From Flavobacterium fluviatile (lineage in GTDB: Bacteria > Bacteroidota > Bacteroidia > Flavobacteriales > Flavobacteriaceae): a stretch of DNA of 64,000 nucleotides. Both the position numbers and the translations under genes were made by a program. The notes beneath the pieces were generated by a model, which saw nothing but the letters and a program-made list of their open reading frames with translations, was not told the origin of the DNA and did no database searches. Positions 9,323-19,986 of this stretch are shown one piece after another; position 1 is the stretch's first letter, and each line of letters starts with the position of its first letter. The DNA is taken from positions 1-64,000 of the forward strand of contig NZ_JAADZW010000015.1 of NCBI RefSeq assembly GCF_010645065.1, given 5' to 3'.

Positions 9323-11080
9323 TTACCAACCAGGATTTTGTACCAAATTTGTATTTTGTACCGTTTCGTTTATTGGTAATGGCCATAAATAATTTTTATG
9401 ACTGTAAGGTCTGTTGGCTTTAGCATCAATGATTAATGCTTTAACCGGCCCCACCCCAGAAGGATAGTCCTCAACATATCCATAAATTGCCGTTGAAGGA
9501 TTAAATAGATTGGTATTTGTGGCATACTCAGTACCTTCAATTACATATCCAACTAAATCCTTATTAATTAAACTTATTGCTGTATCCCATCTTCGAATGT
9601 CATTCCAGTGATTGTTATCTTCCATGTATAATTCAACTGTTCTTTCTCTCCGAATTTCATCTAACATATTCAGGTTGTTATTGTTTACCAATGCATTTGT
9701 AAGAGGAGCGATTTTAGCTCTTTTTCTTAGTATATTAATTGAAATATCCAAATCACCATCTGAGATAAAACCATCTCTTTCATACAGGGCTTCTGCATAA
9801 GTAAGTAGTACTTCTGCATATCTCAAGTGTGGATAGTTATAACCTTCTGTTCCTACAGCTCTGTATTTGTTCCAGGTTGTAAATTTCCAGTTGGTCAAAT
9901 TGGAGTTGTTTACACTTGAAATAACCTGAATAGGACGAGAACCATTATTGATAACACTTTCTCCAAAGTTACCCCACATTCTTCGGTCTCTATTTATAAA
10001 TTGTGTCGATTGTTTTGCGTAACCTTGAAATAATGGTGACTTAGCAATTGGTAACCCATCTATACTGCTATACATGTCTAATGCAATTTGTGTAGGAGCA
10101 TTTCTGGCAGCGTTAATTTGTGTAAATTGTCCTGCTCCAAGTTGATTACCAGAATCATGATCAAAAATAGTTTGAATAATAAATTCCTTATTTGTTGCTT
10201 TAGTATATCCTCCCGGATTCGAGTTTGAGCCCTCTAAGGTAAACAACCATTTGTATGAATTATTTTCCATTTTAGGGTCGCTGTTCTTGTCCCAAATTTC
10301 ATATTGGTTTTTATCCATAACTGCTTTGGCAGCAGTAACAGCTTGCGCTATGTATGCCGCAGCATTATTTTCTGATCCAGATCCCTGAAAATCGGTAACT
10401 GTGCCTACGTATTTTTCCCAAGTACCTTCAAATAAAAGCACGCGGGCTTTATAAGCTAATGCGGCAGTGCTGCTAATTTTACCAAGGTCGTCGCCTGTTG
10501 TTGTTTGTGGAAGCCCCGCTATCGCTAAATCTAAATCGGCAAGAATTTGTTTTACCACTTCATATCTGCTATTTCTAGGAGCATACAAAATATCTGAATC
10601 AACATTTGTCACTTCAGTAACAATTGGAACTCCTCCAAAGCGTTTTAATAATCTAAAATGTTGGTAAGCTCTAAAAAAATATGCTGTAGCCACTGGAACA
10701 CTTATTTCTTCTTTAGTACCGTATCCTTTTTTTACATATTCATCTGCTTTTTGAAGTAAAACATTTATATCTCTGATATAAGTATATCCATTATTCCAGT
10801 AAATATCGGTATCGGTTGCAGTATTAATTCCTTGTCCGTAATCTTGAAAATACCCGCTCAACTCAGTACCATAATCAGTGATCATATCAAAACCATCGTT
10901 ATTGGTTCTTTGAGGGGAATGAAGACCTCTATAAAAGTTATTAGATGCATTTACAAAGTCTTGCGGTTTATCAAAGTATACCTGCTCTGTTATACTATCT
11001 AAATCTTGCAAGTCAAGAAATTTATCCTCGCAGCTAAGCAATAAGCAGGCAAATGAGAATAAGATTATTATTTTTTTCAT
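9323..11080 (-). CDS. SusD/RagB-family glycan-binding lipoprotein
   Basis: A 585-residue outer-membrane lipoprotein. The signal peptide ends in a lipobox with Cys (LLLSCEDKF), followed by the SusD N-terminal region and long helical repeats (DINVLLQKADEYVKKG, AYFFRAYQHFRLLKRFG), and the usual C-terminal elements RYAEVLLTYAEALYER and WNDIRRW. SusD proteins sit on the cell surface, bind oligosaccharides and act as a lid on the partner transporter. It follows the SusC gene by 43 bp on the same strand. It marks the locus as a polysaccharide utilisation locus; specificity cannot be read from the sequence. Confidence 0.95.
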   Translation of the reverse strand: MKKIIILFSFACLLLSCEDKFLDLQDLDSITEQVYFDKPQDFVNASNNFYRGLHSPQRTNNDGFDMITDYGTELSGYFQDYGQGINTATDTDIYWNNGYTYIRDINVLLQKADEYVKKGYGTKEEISVPVATAYFFRAYQHFRLLKRFGGVPIVTEVTNVDSDILYAPRNSRYEVVKQILADLDLAIAGLPQTTTGDDLGKISSTAALAYKARVLLFEGTWEKYVGTVTDFQGSGSENNAAAYIAQAVTAAKAVMDKNQYEIWDKNSDPKMENNSYKWLFTLEGSNSNPGGYTKATNKEFIIQTIFDHDSGNQLGAGQFTQINAARNAPTQIALDMYSSIDGLPIAKSPLFQGYAKQSTQFINRDRRMWGNFGESVINNGSRPIQVISSVNNSNLTNWKFTTWNKYRAVGTEGYNYPHLRYAEVLLTYAEALYERDGFISDGDLDISINILRKRAKIAPLTNALVNNNNLNMLDEIRRERTVELYMEDNNHWNDIRRWDTAISLINKDLVGYVIEGTEYATNTNLFNPSTAIYGYVEDYPSGVGPVKALIIDAKANRPYSHKNYLWPLPINETVQNTNLVQNPGW

Positions 11081-11123
11081 GTGATTTTTTTTAAAATTTA
11101 TAAATCTGAATTTTTGCTATTAC

Positions 11124-14100
11124 TTAAAATGATATATTTACTCCTAACGCAAAAGTTCTTTGAAAGGGATAAATGTTTCTGTTATTATCGTTGGTATTCG
11201 CTAAAGTAACCCCAGATTCAGGATCAAAACCATCAACAAGGGAACTAAATTCAAAAAGATCATTTCCAGAAAGATAAATTCTTATTTTTTCCATTTTTAA
11301 TTTATCTAAAAGATATTTAGGCAATGTATATCCAACTACAATATTTTTTAATCGGATGTATCTGTTATTTTGCACGAAAAAGTCGTTGCTATCCCAATTC
11401 CATCTCGCAAGATTATTTTGGGCTGTTAATCTTGGATAGTTGGCTCCGGTGTTTTCCGAAGTCCACATTTTTCCATTATAAGCCGTAGTTTGGTTTGAAT
11501 ATGGTACACTAAATGGGTAGGCATTAATTTCTCCTCTAATAACATTTTGTTCTAGTTGGCCTTGAAAAAGTGCTGTAAAATCAAAACCTTTATATTTTGC
11601 ACCTAAGTTAATACCAAAAACATAATGAGACTGAGCATCCCCAATGTATTTGACATCTCCTTGGCCTTTTTCAGCATTTGCATTTTGATCATTGATTACT
11701 CCGTTACCATCTAAATCAACTTTTTTAGCATCTCCTACACGCAGAGCAGATGCTCCTAAAGGAATTTCAGATCCGGGACCACCATACTGCGCTATATACG
11801 CGTCAACCTCTGCTTGTGTTTGAAAAAAACCATCTGTTTCCCATACAAAATATGAGTTTAAAGGATATCCTTCTACACTAGTACGAACACCAGCTTGTAT
11901 CGCATTTCCTCCCTCTAAATTAACTAAGTTGTTTTTACTGTCACTCATATTAAAGCCAACGTTATATGAAAAATCTCCTTTAGTGTCCTTCCAGTTTAAA
12001 GATGCCTCCCAGCCAGTAGTTCGTAACGTTCCACTATTGGTTTTAGGAGGTGTTGCTCCTAAAACTTCTGGATAAGTAACATTTATAAGCATCCCATTAT
12101 TAACTTTTTCATAGATATCGAAAGATCCTGAAAGTTTATTATTAAAAAATCCTAAATCAATACCGGCATTTTTCATCACAACTTCTTCCCATGTACGTGT
12201 AGTGGTGGTTAATCCATCAATATAAGCCGTTGGACTTAATGTTCCTCCTGTACCAAATAGTTCAGTGCCGAATCCAATTGTAGATACATAATCATATGGT
12301 CCGATACCAACTTGATTACCACTAGTACCAACACTCGCACGAAGTTTTAAATTACTTAAATCTTCAAAGTTTTCTAAAAATGCTTCTTTGTGCATATTCC
12401 AGCCCACAGACACATTACCGTAATTATTAAATTTATAGCCTTCTGCAAATCGAGAAGACCCATCTCGTCTGCCTACTAACTCAATTAAGTATTTGTTTTT
12501 GTAATCGTAATTAATTCTTGTTAAATAAGAATATAGACCATATTGAGTTTGTCCCCCTTCTGTTTGCTGAACACCTGTAGCAACATCAATATCATATACA
12601 CCTTCATCTACAAGTCCAAATTTTCTACCTAAAACAGCTTCATACATATATTTTTCGGCAGTTAAACCAACCATGGCTTTGAAGTTATGATCACCTAACC
12701 TTTTTTCATAGTTTAAAAAAGCACCATAGGTCTGATAGGAAGATGAGGTTGCTTTAGATTCAATTTTTGGATTTGGATTGATGGAGTTAGTGTTTTCGCC
12801 ATTCCAATTGTATAACGGAACATTTAAAGTTGTAATATCACGTCTTTCGTTCACATTATTGTAAGTTGCGTTTGCATTAGCACTAAATCCTGAACCAATA
12901 TCATAATTAAGATTTAAAGTAATTCTACCAATCACTTCATCTATATCATCTCTTCCACCATCAGTAGTACCGGCAATAGAGTTGTTGTTTCCAACACCAA
13001 AGTTGGCATACCATTGTCCCATTGGATTTTTAGCCGGAAAAACAGGTGGATCTTGAGTTACCAATGCACGACCAAATGAAGAAGTTGGGCTGGAGGTAAG
13101 ATTTTTTTGCAAGGAGATATTTGTTCCTAAATTTAATTTTTCAGTAATGTCAAAATCGGTGTTTAACCTCAAAGAGTATTGTTTTATTCCATCATAGGCT
13201 GTTTTAAGAGCGCCTTCAGATTCAGAATGACCAAAAGACACTCTATATCTGGCTTGCTCAGAACTTCCAGATATACTTAAATTTTGTTGCTGTCCGGTAT
13301 TACTACCATACAATTCATCATAACGATCGGATGGACCCAAATACACAAGTCCATTATAACCCCATGCGCCTGGAACCGTTTGATAAAATCCTGCTTGACC
13401 AGAAGCAAAGCCCTCAACAGTTTCCTTCCCCCAATTCCAGTAGTTAGGTGTAGTGTCTTGTTCAGCAGCATCTAACCATAATTGTCCGTACTCTTGATAA
13501 TTGGTAAGAGGAGGCCTTTTTCCCAGTATATTGGCTCTAAGCATAGTACTAAATTCCACCTTCATTTTACCTTTACCTTTTTTAGTAGTTACCAAGATTA
13601 CACCGTTTGCAGCTCTTGAACCGTAAATTGAAGCAGCACCATCTTTAAGTACACTTACGCTTTGAATGTCATCAGGGTTCATTTGAAAAAATTCGTTATC
13701 ATCAAATACTGGAGCACCATCAATAACAATTAGTGGACTTCCTCCGTTTACCGAAGTAGCTCCCCTTATTGTTAAGTTTATACCTTCGTTTCCTGGTCTT
13801 GAAGAAGATCTGTTAATTACTAATCCAGGAGTTTCTCCTTGTAAGGCGAGGGCAACGTTAGAAACGGCACGATCTTCAAAAACTTCTGAAGTAACCTGAT
13901 CAATAGAGCCTGTTAAAGACTCTTTTTTTGATGTACCATAACCAACAACAATAACTTCATCCAACTCACTTAGGTTTGATTCTAAGATGACATTTAATGC
14001 AGTCTGGCCGTTTAATGGAATTTCTTTTGTTTTGTATCCTATAAAACTAAATACTAAAATAGCGTCGCTAGAAGGTACATTGATAGAATATTTACCATCA

Positions 14101-14348
14101 AAATCGGTTGAGGCGCTTATTTTGGGATTCCCTTTTACGAAAATATTTACACCAGGTAATGACATACCGTCGTCTGCAGAAGATACTGTTCCGGTGATGG
14201 TCAAGTTTTGATTACTAACCACTGAAGTCTCCAACTTTTTATATGGCTCTTCTCCAGCGTAGGTACTACTAATGCTTAAGCCAAGTAATAACACCGCTAC
14301 AAGTTTGGGTTTTATTAAATATTTGTTTGTTGTGTTACTTTGATACAT
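11124..14348 (-). CDS. SusC/RagA-family TonB-dependent transporter
   Basis: A 1074-residue outer-membrane receptor. After a signal peptide there is a carboxypeptidase-D-like domain (~50-130, with GVNIFVKGN and FSFIGYKTKEI), the TonB-box region with LDEVIVVGYGT, a plug domain (PLIVIDGAPV, GAASIYGSRAANGVILVTTKKG) and a large beta-barrel. It imports oligosaccharides with energy from TonB. It precedes SusD in one operon. There is no extra N-terminal STN domain, so signalling through an ECF/anti-sigma pair is not suggested. This is the only SusC in the window, although the enzyme array facing away from it is about 48 kb long. Confidence 0.96.
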   Translation of the reverse strand: MYQSNTTNKYLIKPKLVAVLLLGLSISSTYAGEEPYKKLETSVVSNQNLTITGTVSSADDGMSLPGVNIFVKGNPKISASTDFDGKYSINVPSSDAILVFSFIGYKTKEIPLNGQTALNVILESNLSELDEVIVVGYGTSKKESLTGSIDQVTSEVFEDRAVSNVALALQGETPGLVINRSSSRPGNEGINLTIRGATSVNGGSPLIVIDGAPVFDDNEFFQMNPDDIQSVSVLKDGAASIYGSRAANGVILVTTKKGKGKMKVEFSTMLRANILGKRPPLTNYQEYGQLWLDAAEQDTTPNYWNWGKETVEGFASGQAGFYQTVPGAWGYNGLVYLGPSDRYDELYGSNTGQQQNLSISGSSEQARYRVSFGHSESEGALKTAYDGIKQYSLRLNTDFDITEKLNLGTNISLQKNLTSSPTSSFGRALVTQDPPVFPAKNPMGQWYANFGVGNNNSIAGTTDGGRDDIDEVIGRITLNLNYDIGSGFSANANATYNNVNERRDITTLNVPLYNWNGENTNSINPNPKIESKATSSSYQTYGAFLNYEKRLGDHNFKAMVGLTAEKYMYEAVLGRKFGLVDEGVYDIDVATGVQQTEGGQTQYGLYSYLTRINYDYKNKYLIELVGRRDGSSRFAEGYKFNNYGNVSVGWNMHKEAFLENFEDLSNLKLRASVGTSGNQVGIGPYDYVSTIGFGTELFGTGGTLSPTAYIDGLTTTTRTWEEVVMKNAGIDLGFFNNKLSGSFDIYEKVNNGMLINVTYPEVLGATPPKTNSGTLRTTGWEASLNWKDTKGDFSYNVGFNMSDSKNNLVNLEGGNAIQAGVRTSVEGYPLNSYFVWETDGFFQTQAEVDAYIAQYGGPGSEIPLGASALRVGDAKKVDLDGNGVINDQNANAEKGQGDVKYIGDAQSHYVFGINLGAKYKGFDFTALFQGQLEQNVIRGEINAYPFSVPYSNQTTAYNGKMWTSENTGANYPRLTAQNNLARWNWDSNDFFVQNNRYIRLKNIVVGYTLPKYLLDKLKMEKIRIYLSGNDLFEFSSLVDGFDPESGVTLANTNDNNRNIYPFQRTFALGVNISF

Positions 14349-15502
14349 AAATATACTTTTGTTTATAGAGTTTGATTTTATCGTGAATGTTTATTTATTA
14401 AAAATGAACATTATTAGTTTTAAGTTATAGCTAAGAAGCAAACTAGTGAGTAATTTAAAAATGCGTTTCTGTTAAGTGTGTTTTTCTTTATTCATAGTTA
14501 AAGGGATTTTGTTAATTTATTTTGTTATAACTAACTAAAATTAATTAGCTATTTTTTAGAGGGTATTTCTGTTAACAATTTTATAAATAATATTAATTAT
14601 AAAGATTAAAACATGAGTCTATGTGTGTAAATTATGACCCATTTTGGCTTATAATAAGCTCTTAATAGTTATATTATCTACAATGTATTATTTAAGCATA
14701 CTTTTTTCGAAAATAATTCTTATATTCTTAGTGAATGATTAATTATTTTATAAAAGTAAAAATTTAGTTACATTTTTTTTGCTATATAGATAATTTAATC
14801 TTTTGATTTATTAAGGATGTTGAATAATTAAAAACATTTTCTTTTGGTAACTTTTTGATGGAAATTATTAATTATAAATTTTTAAATTTTAATGATGTCA
14901 TTTTTTTGCAATTGCAATTCTTTTTCTAAAAGAGGAATTCCTTATGTAGTCACTTTTCATAATTGATCTAATGTTTAGGGGGAAGTAATTGTATAGCAAT
15001 TATGTATTAAAGATGAGGGCGGCTTCAGTAGATAACTATAAGTTTCTTAGCTTTTTTCCTTATATAATAATTAAAGTAGCATCATTTAAGTCAATCAATA
15101 AAAGACTGGATTTGCATCGGTAGAAAAGAATTCTTTAATTAATCATCTTGCATATACAGGTAAAAAGTGTATTTACATTTTGGACAGCAAAAGACAATTA
15201 GACTAAAAAAGACTTGTTTTTTATACTTTTTAAATAACATGAACTAATGAAAGATAATTGTCCATAACTAAAAGTATAGGTAAGTGTTATTTTAATTTTT
15301 GATTAATTACGCAAAAAACACTAGGTAAAAGAATGATATCTTACAGTCTTTGAGTAATAATTTACACTTGCTTTTTATTCTTCTTCTTAAAATTGTTCTT
15401 TAGAAAAGGGGTTTTTATTTGAGTTTAAAATTCATCTAGATTATCTCTGCAAAAGATTTTAAGTTAAAAAGATTATTATTTCAAAACCAAAAGACTGTAA
15501 GT
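14349..15502. other. Long divergent intergenic region between SusC and the enzyme array
   Basis: 1154 bp of very AT-rich DNA with no credible gene on either strand. It must hold the divergent promoters of the SusCD operon (- strand) and of the GH88 gene (+ strand). I found no good TAnnTTTG pair and no copy of the 28-bp palindrome; a loose resemblance near 15230-15270 (ACATGAACTAATGA) is too weak to call. The length, well above other gaps here, would allow room for a small RNA or several regulator sites. Confidence 0.5.
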
Positions 15503-16711
15503 ATGGCAAGATTATTTTTATTCCTATCCTTTTTTGTACTTATTGCTTGTTCGTCAGGCAAAAAGGGTGACTCGGTATTCAACCCTGCAAAAACATTAGA
15601 TTTAAGTGTATTAAAAACAAAACAAACAATAAAAGGGTTAACCGTTGCCGACAGTTTTCCCAGAAACATTACAAAAGGAAAAAAGGATTGGAATTTAGTA
15701 GGAGTTAGAGATTGGTGCAGTGGTTTTTGGCCTGGAGTGCTTTGGTATACTTATGAATATTCAGGTGATGAAACGATTAAAGCTGCTGCTGAAAAATTTA
15801 CCCTGCCTTTAAAAGTCATAGCTTATACGCCAGCTGAAGATCATGATATTGGTTTTCAAATCTATTGTAGTTATGGAAATGGCTATAGACTAACAGGAAA
15901 TGAAGAATACAAAAAGGTAATGTTGGCTGCTGCTGATACGCTTGCTACCTTATATAATCCTAAAGCTGGCTCTATCCTATCATGGCCTGTAAAAGTGAAA
16001 GAACTTGGTCACAACACCATCATTGATAATATGATGAATTTAGAATTACTTTTTTGGGCGGCAAAAAACGGAGGTGATAAAAAACTGTACGATATTGCTG
16101 TTCGCCATGCAGAAGTTACGATGAAATATATTGTGAGACCAGACAATGCCGTATATCATTTAGCGCGTTTCAATAAAAAAACAGGTGAATTTATAAAAGG
16201 GCAAACACACCAGGGATTTGCAGATCAATCCATGTGGTCAAGAGGACAAACCTGGGGAATTTACGGGTTTGCGGTGGCTTACAGAGAATCAAAAAATGAA
16301 GCATTTTTGAACACATCTATAAAATTAGCAGAGCATTTTTTAAATCGTTTACCAGAAGATGGTATTCCATACTGGGATTTTGACGATCCAAAAATACCTA
16401 ATTCTCCTAAGGATGCTTCTGCTGCCGGTGTAGCAGCTTGTGGTTTGTTAGAATTAGCAACATTAGTTGAGGACGAGAAATTAAAAGAAAAATTTATCAG
16501 TGCAGCGGAAAACTTTGTACAGAAATTAGCTTCTAAAGATTATTTTAGTGGAGACACCAATCAAGCGCTTTTACTACATTCTACAGGACATTATCCTAAG
16601 AACTCCGAAATAGATGTACCTATTATTTACGCTGATTATTACTTTATGGAAGCCATGTTACGACTTAAAAAAATAGAAAAAGGAGAGATGGCGGTAGTAA
16701 ACGCAAAATAA
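15503..16711 (+). CDS. GH88 unsaturated glucuronyl hydrolase (lipoprotein)
   Basis: A 402-residue (alpha/alpha)6-barrel enzyme that removes the 4,5-unsaturated uronic acid left at the non-reducing end by polysaccharide lyases. It has DWCSGFWPGVLW near residue 75, an Asp in HDIGFQIYCSYG and another in IIDNMMNLELLFW at the places of the two catalytic acids of the family, and SMWSRGQTWGIYG. The signal peptide ends in LIACSSG, a lipobox, so it is probably anchored in a membrane. It is the first gene of the enzyme array. Its presence argues that the lyases downstream cut a uronic-acid-containing chain. GH105 is related, but the motifs fit GH88 better. Confidence 0.88.
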   Translation: MARLFLFLSFFVLIACSSGKKGDSVFNPAKTLDLSVLKTKQTIKGLTVADSFPRNITKGKKDWNLVGVRDWCSGFWPGVLWYTYEYSGDETIKAAAEKFTLPLKVIAYTPAEDHDIGFQIYCSYGNGYRLTGNEEYKKVMLAAADTLATLYNPKAGSILSWPVKVKELGHNTIIDNMMNLELLFWAAKNGGDKKLYDIAVRHAEVTMKYIVRPDNAVYHLARFNKKTGEFIKGQTHQGFADQSMWSRGQTWGIYGFAVAYRESKNEAFLNTSIKLAEHFLNRLPEDGIPYWDFDDPKIPNSPKDASAAGVAACGLLELATLVEDEKLKEKFISAAENFVQKLASKDYFSGDTNQALLLHSTGHYPKNSEIDVPIIYADYYFMEAMLRLKKIEKGEMAVVNAK

Positions 16712-16874
16712 GGAATGTTCGATGTACTTTGGTGCAATTCATCTAAAAGGCAGGTTTGAAGCTGTAATTTGATTGAGGATAGTTTCGTAGCACCGAAAAA
16801 TTCAAATAGAAATAGAGTGCAAGTCTACCGTTTGCTACTAAATCCATTTGTGGATGTAATAATAGTTTAATAAA

Positions 16875-18614
16875 ATGAAAAAAACAGGCGTTATACTAGG
16901 ATTTTTGATGGTGTTTTTTACTACCATTCAAGCGCAAAATAAGGCAGCTGCTCAAAAGATTTCACTCGAAGAAAGAATGAAATGGTGGGAAGAAGCTCGT
17001 TTTGGGATGTTTATACATTGGGGAATTTATTCGGTTCCTGCTGGTTTTTACAAAGGGGAAGCCCAAACCAACAGTGCTGAATGGATTATGAATAAAGGCA
17101 AAATTCCGATAGCCGAGTATGAAAAATTCGCAGCCGAATTCAACCCGACTAAATTCAACGCCAAAGAATTTGTAGCCCTTGCCAAGCAAGCAGGCATGAA
17201 ATATATGGTTATTACAGCCAAACATCATGATGGCTTTTCGATGTTTGATTCTAAAGCCAGCGATTACAATATTGTCGATGCTACGCCTTTTAAGCGTGAT
17301 GTTTTAAAAGAATTAGCGAAAGCCTGTCAGGAACAAGGAATTAAATTTGGCTTTTACTATTCACAAGCTCAGGATTGGCATCACCCAGGAGGTTTAGGTA
17401 ACACTTGGGATAAGGATTTAAAAAGAGTGAGTAGTGATCAATATGTGTATGAAAAAGCGCTGCCGGAAGTTAAACAATTGTTGACCGACTACGGACCAAT
17501 CGCTATATTTTGGTGGGACACGCCGCGAGAAATGACAAAATCGGTAGTTGATAGTTTGTACCATATCACTACAGCATTACAGCCAAAAATCATCACCAAC
17601 GATCGTTTGGGGGATAATTATCCTGGTGATCATAAAACGTTTGAGCGAAATGGACCCCGATACAAACCTGAGGCTAGGTATTGGGAATTGTGCCAGCCCA
17701 TTAGCGGTAGTTGGGGATACAGAAGCGATGATAACAAATTCAATTCGACCGAAACACTGATTCGCAATCTAATTGACCAAAGCAGTAAAGGAGGCAACTA
17801 CTTATTAAATGTGAGTCCTACTAGCGAAGGAACTTTGAAACCAGAAGCAGTAGAGCGACTAAAAGATATAGGCAGCTGGATGGATAAAAACAGCGAAGCA
17901 ATTTACGGTACGCAGGCAAGTCCTGTGACAACCGAACCAGAATGGGGACGCATTACCATGAAGACGGTAAATAACAAGGGTTTGTTGTATTTGCATGTGT
18001 ACAATTGGAAAGAAGGGGCGTCTATTCCGGTCGCACTTAAAAATAAGGTAGAAAGCTGCTATCTATTAACAGACAAAAAACGCAGTTTTAAAACCCAAAC
18101 AGACGAAGATGGGATTAAGGTAGCTTTAACTGGAACTGCTCCAGATCAGGTGGCTTCGGTAATTGTATTGAAATTGCAAGAAATGCCGAATGCTTTGCCT
18201 CAAAAACCTCTCGGTCAGGATGCCGAAGGAGTAGTAGTGTTGCCTGCTGTTAAGGCACAATACGAAAACCTGCAAGGGCCAGGAGCGCAATACAACGATC
18301 ACACGGATACGGTGGGAAGTTGGGAAAGCGAAACAGCCAGAGTATATTGGAATTTTGATATCACAAAACCAGAGGAAATGGAAATTATAGCCCAATTTTC
18401 TGGAGAAAAAGATACGCAGATAAAAATAACGTTCAACGGTCAATCGAAAACGGTAACCGTTCCTGCAAGTGGCAATCCAAAGCGTTTTAAAACGGTAAAT
18501 TTAGGTTGTTTTAATGTTACAAAAGCTGGAAAACATGAAGTATCCTTTATGCCGGTAGCTGATAAATGGCATCAAGTAAATCTTAAAGAAGTAAAATTGC
18601 AGCCAAAAAAATAA
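16875..18614 (+). CDS. GH29 alpha-L-fucosidase (long form)
   Basis: A 579-residue exported fucosidase with the GH29 barrel: WWEEARFGMFIHWGIYSVPAG near residue 37-57, YMVITAKHHDGFSMFDS near 115, and FWWDTP near 217, where the Asp is the expected nucleophile. CQPISGSWGYR and NLIDQSSKGGNYLLNVSP complete the family pattern. Beyond the usual beta-sandwich it carries an extra C-terminal domain of ~120 residues (from about 450) that looks like a carbohydrate-binding beta-sandwich. The signal peptide ends near TTIQAQ. It would release L-fucose from oligosaccharides in the periplasm. Of the three GH29 proteins here, this one and the one at 36453 keep the nucleophile. Confidence 0.93.
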   Translation: MKKTGVILGFLMVFFTTIQAQNKAAAQKISLEERMKWWEEARFGMFIHWGIYSVPAGFYKGEAQTNSAEWIMNKGKIPIAEYEKFAAEFNPTKFNAKEFVALAKQAGMKYMVITAKHHDGFSMFDSKASDYNIVDATPFKRDVLKELAKACQEQGIKFGFYYSQAQDWHHPGGLGNTWDKDLKRVSSDQYVYEKALPEVKQLLTDYGPIAIFWWDTPREMTKSVVDSLYHITTALQPKIITNDRLGDNYPGDHKTFERNGPRYKPEARYWELCQPISGSWGYRSDDNKFNSTETLIRNLIDQSSKGGNYLLNVSPTSEGTLKPEAVERLKDIGSWMDKNSEAIYGTQASPVTTEPEWGRITMKTVNNKGLLYLHVYNWKEGASIPVALKNKVESCYLLTDKKRSFKTQTDEDGIKVALTGTAPDQVASVIVLKLQEMPNALPQKPLGQDAEGVVVLPAVKAQYENLQGPGAQYNDHTDTVGSWESETARVYWNFDITKPEEMEIIAQFSGEKDTQIKITFNGQSKTVTVPASGNPKRFKTVNLGCFNVTKAGKHEVSFMPVADKWHQVNLKEVKLQPKK

Positions 18615-18670
18615 ACAGATTTTAGCGGCGATTTTTGAGCACTATTTTCCTTTTATAGATAGGCTTTACA

Positions 18671-19762
18671 ATGAAAAAACGTTTATTTTTATTTTTGGTA
18701 ATTCTGAGTACTACTTTTGTTAGTGCTCAGAATTTTATTTTTGATAATCTTAAAGAAGCCCCAGTAAACGGTGGTCTTCAAATGAAAGACTATTGGGTTT
18801 GGGGTAGTTCGGTTATCAAAGGCGAGGATGGAAAATACCATATGTATGCTTCCAGATGGCCTCATTTTTTACCTTTTCATCCTGGTTGGATGATTGCTTC
18901 AGAAATTGTACATGCCACCTCCAATACTCCCGAAGGACCCTATCAATTTCAAGATGTGGCTTTAGGAGCCAGAGGAGCGCAATATTGGGACGGCAGGTCT
19001 TGCCATAATCCTAAAATTGTAAAATACAAAGACACTTATATTTTATATTACATGGGCTCTACCCATCCTTTTGAGGAGGTAACTCCAGCGAATGTTGCTG
19101 CCTTTGACTTGGCGAGTAAATGGTGTATTGCGGGACGTTGGGGCAAACGAGTGGGGATTGCGACTTCCAAAAGTCCGTATGGCCCCTGGAAACGTTTGGA
19201 TGCACCAATTTTGGATGTAAAACCAAATTCTTATTACAGCTTTTTAACCTCAAATCCTTCGCCATTAATCAAAGAAGATGGTGCTGTGGTGCTTCTTTTT
19301 AAAGGAAGAAGTTACAAAGCAGATGGTATTTCTAACTCGGATATGAGTATCGGAGTGGCAACTGCTCCTTCCTATCAAGGTCCTTATACCGTGGTGGGCG
19401 ATAAACCATTATTTTCGGTAGATCATTTTGGAGAAATAGAAGACCCACACCTGTGGAGCGATGCCAATGGGTTTCATATGATTGCCAAAGACCAGCGAGG
19501 AAAAATTACTGGCACAGAAGGGGATGGTGTATTGGCACATTCCAAAGACGGTATTCATTGGACTGTAGATAAAAATCCAAAGGCCTATACGAAATTAGTG
19601 CATTGGAATAACGGACAAACAATCAAACAAGGGCAATTAGAACGTCCTTTTGTTTTTGTCGAAAATGGGCAACCCACGCATATCTTTTTTGCGACCATGA
19701 ACGGCTCAGGAGGTTTCCAAAACGGAACCAAATCTTGGAATATGGTTATTCCGCTGAAATAA
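18671..19762 (+). CDS. Beta-propeller glycosidase, GH43/GH117-like
   Basis: A 363-residue exported protein (signal peptide ending near FVSAQ) with the repeated blade pattern of five-bladed beta-propeller glycosidases: VWGSSVIKGEDGKYHMYASRW, CHNPKIVKYKDTYILYYMG, YSFLTSNPSPLIKEDGA, FGEIEDPHLWSDANGFHM and QLERPFVF. It is close in style to GH43 and GH117, but I cannot place it in a numbered family or name the sugar it removes. The acidic residues in IEDPHLW and the early blade are candidates for catalysis. Downstream of GH29 and upstream of a transporter, it probably trims side-chain sugars of the same polymer. Confidence 0.75.
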   Translation: MKKRLFLFLVILSTTFVSAQNFIFDNLKEAPVNGGLQMKDYWVWGSSVIKGEDGKYHMYASRWPHFLPFHPGWMIASEIVHATSNTPEGPYQFQDVALGARGAQYWDGRSCHNPKIVKYKDTYILYYMGSTHPFEEVTPANVAAFDLASKWCIAGRWGKRVGIATSKSPYGPWKRLDAPILDVKPNSYYSFLTSNPSPLIKEDGAVVLLFKGRSYKADGISNSDMSIGVATAPSYQGPYTVVGDKPLFSVDHFGEIEDPHLWSDANGFHMIAKDQRGKITGTEGDGVLAHSKDGIHWTVDKNPKAYTKLVHWNNGQTIKQGQLERPFVFVENGQPTHIFFATMNGSGGFQNGTKSWNMVIPLK

Positions 19763-19861
19763 TTTCTGTTTCAAAAAAATCAATAAAAAATAATGATTTT
19801 AAGACCATTTGTGTGGCTTGATGTCAATTATAGCGCAATTTACACGCTAAATAGGCTATAG

Positions 19862-19917
19862 TTTATATACAATGAATCATGACTTATACCTGCTTTTAAA
19901 GCGTATTGTTATTATTG
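19862..19917 (+). promoter_or_regulatory. Operator-promoter, copy A
   Basis: A 28-bp element at 19862-19889 (core AATCATGACT at 19875-19884) is followed by TATTATTG at 19910-19917, 7 of 8 matches to the Bacteroidota -7 consensus. It lies 70 bp before the sugar-porter gene. The same element with the same 35-bp core-to-(-7) spacing occurs at 46836 and 62687. Confidence 0.7.
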
Positions 19918-19986
19918 TTTTAAGAAATCTATTAAAAAACCAAAACCTAAAAATTATAAAACAACTCTTTATTAAATCGTAAAACA

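Noticed and set aside
10141..10170. GAATCATGATC inside the susD gene, resembling the operator core
   Set aside because: It lies in coding sequence without the flanking arms or a -7 element, so it is most likely chance.
15207..15275. A possible fourth copy of the 28-bp operator before GH88
   Set aside because: The match needs an insertion and several mismatches, and no -7 element is found at the fixed 35-bp distance.
14349..15502. A tRNA, small RNA or CRISPR array in the long gap
   Set aside because: No cloverleaf, no regularly spaced repeats and no clear promoter-terminator pair could be seen.
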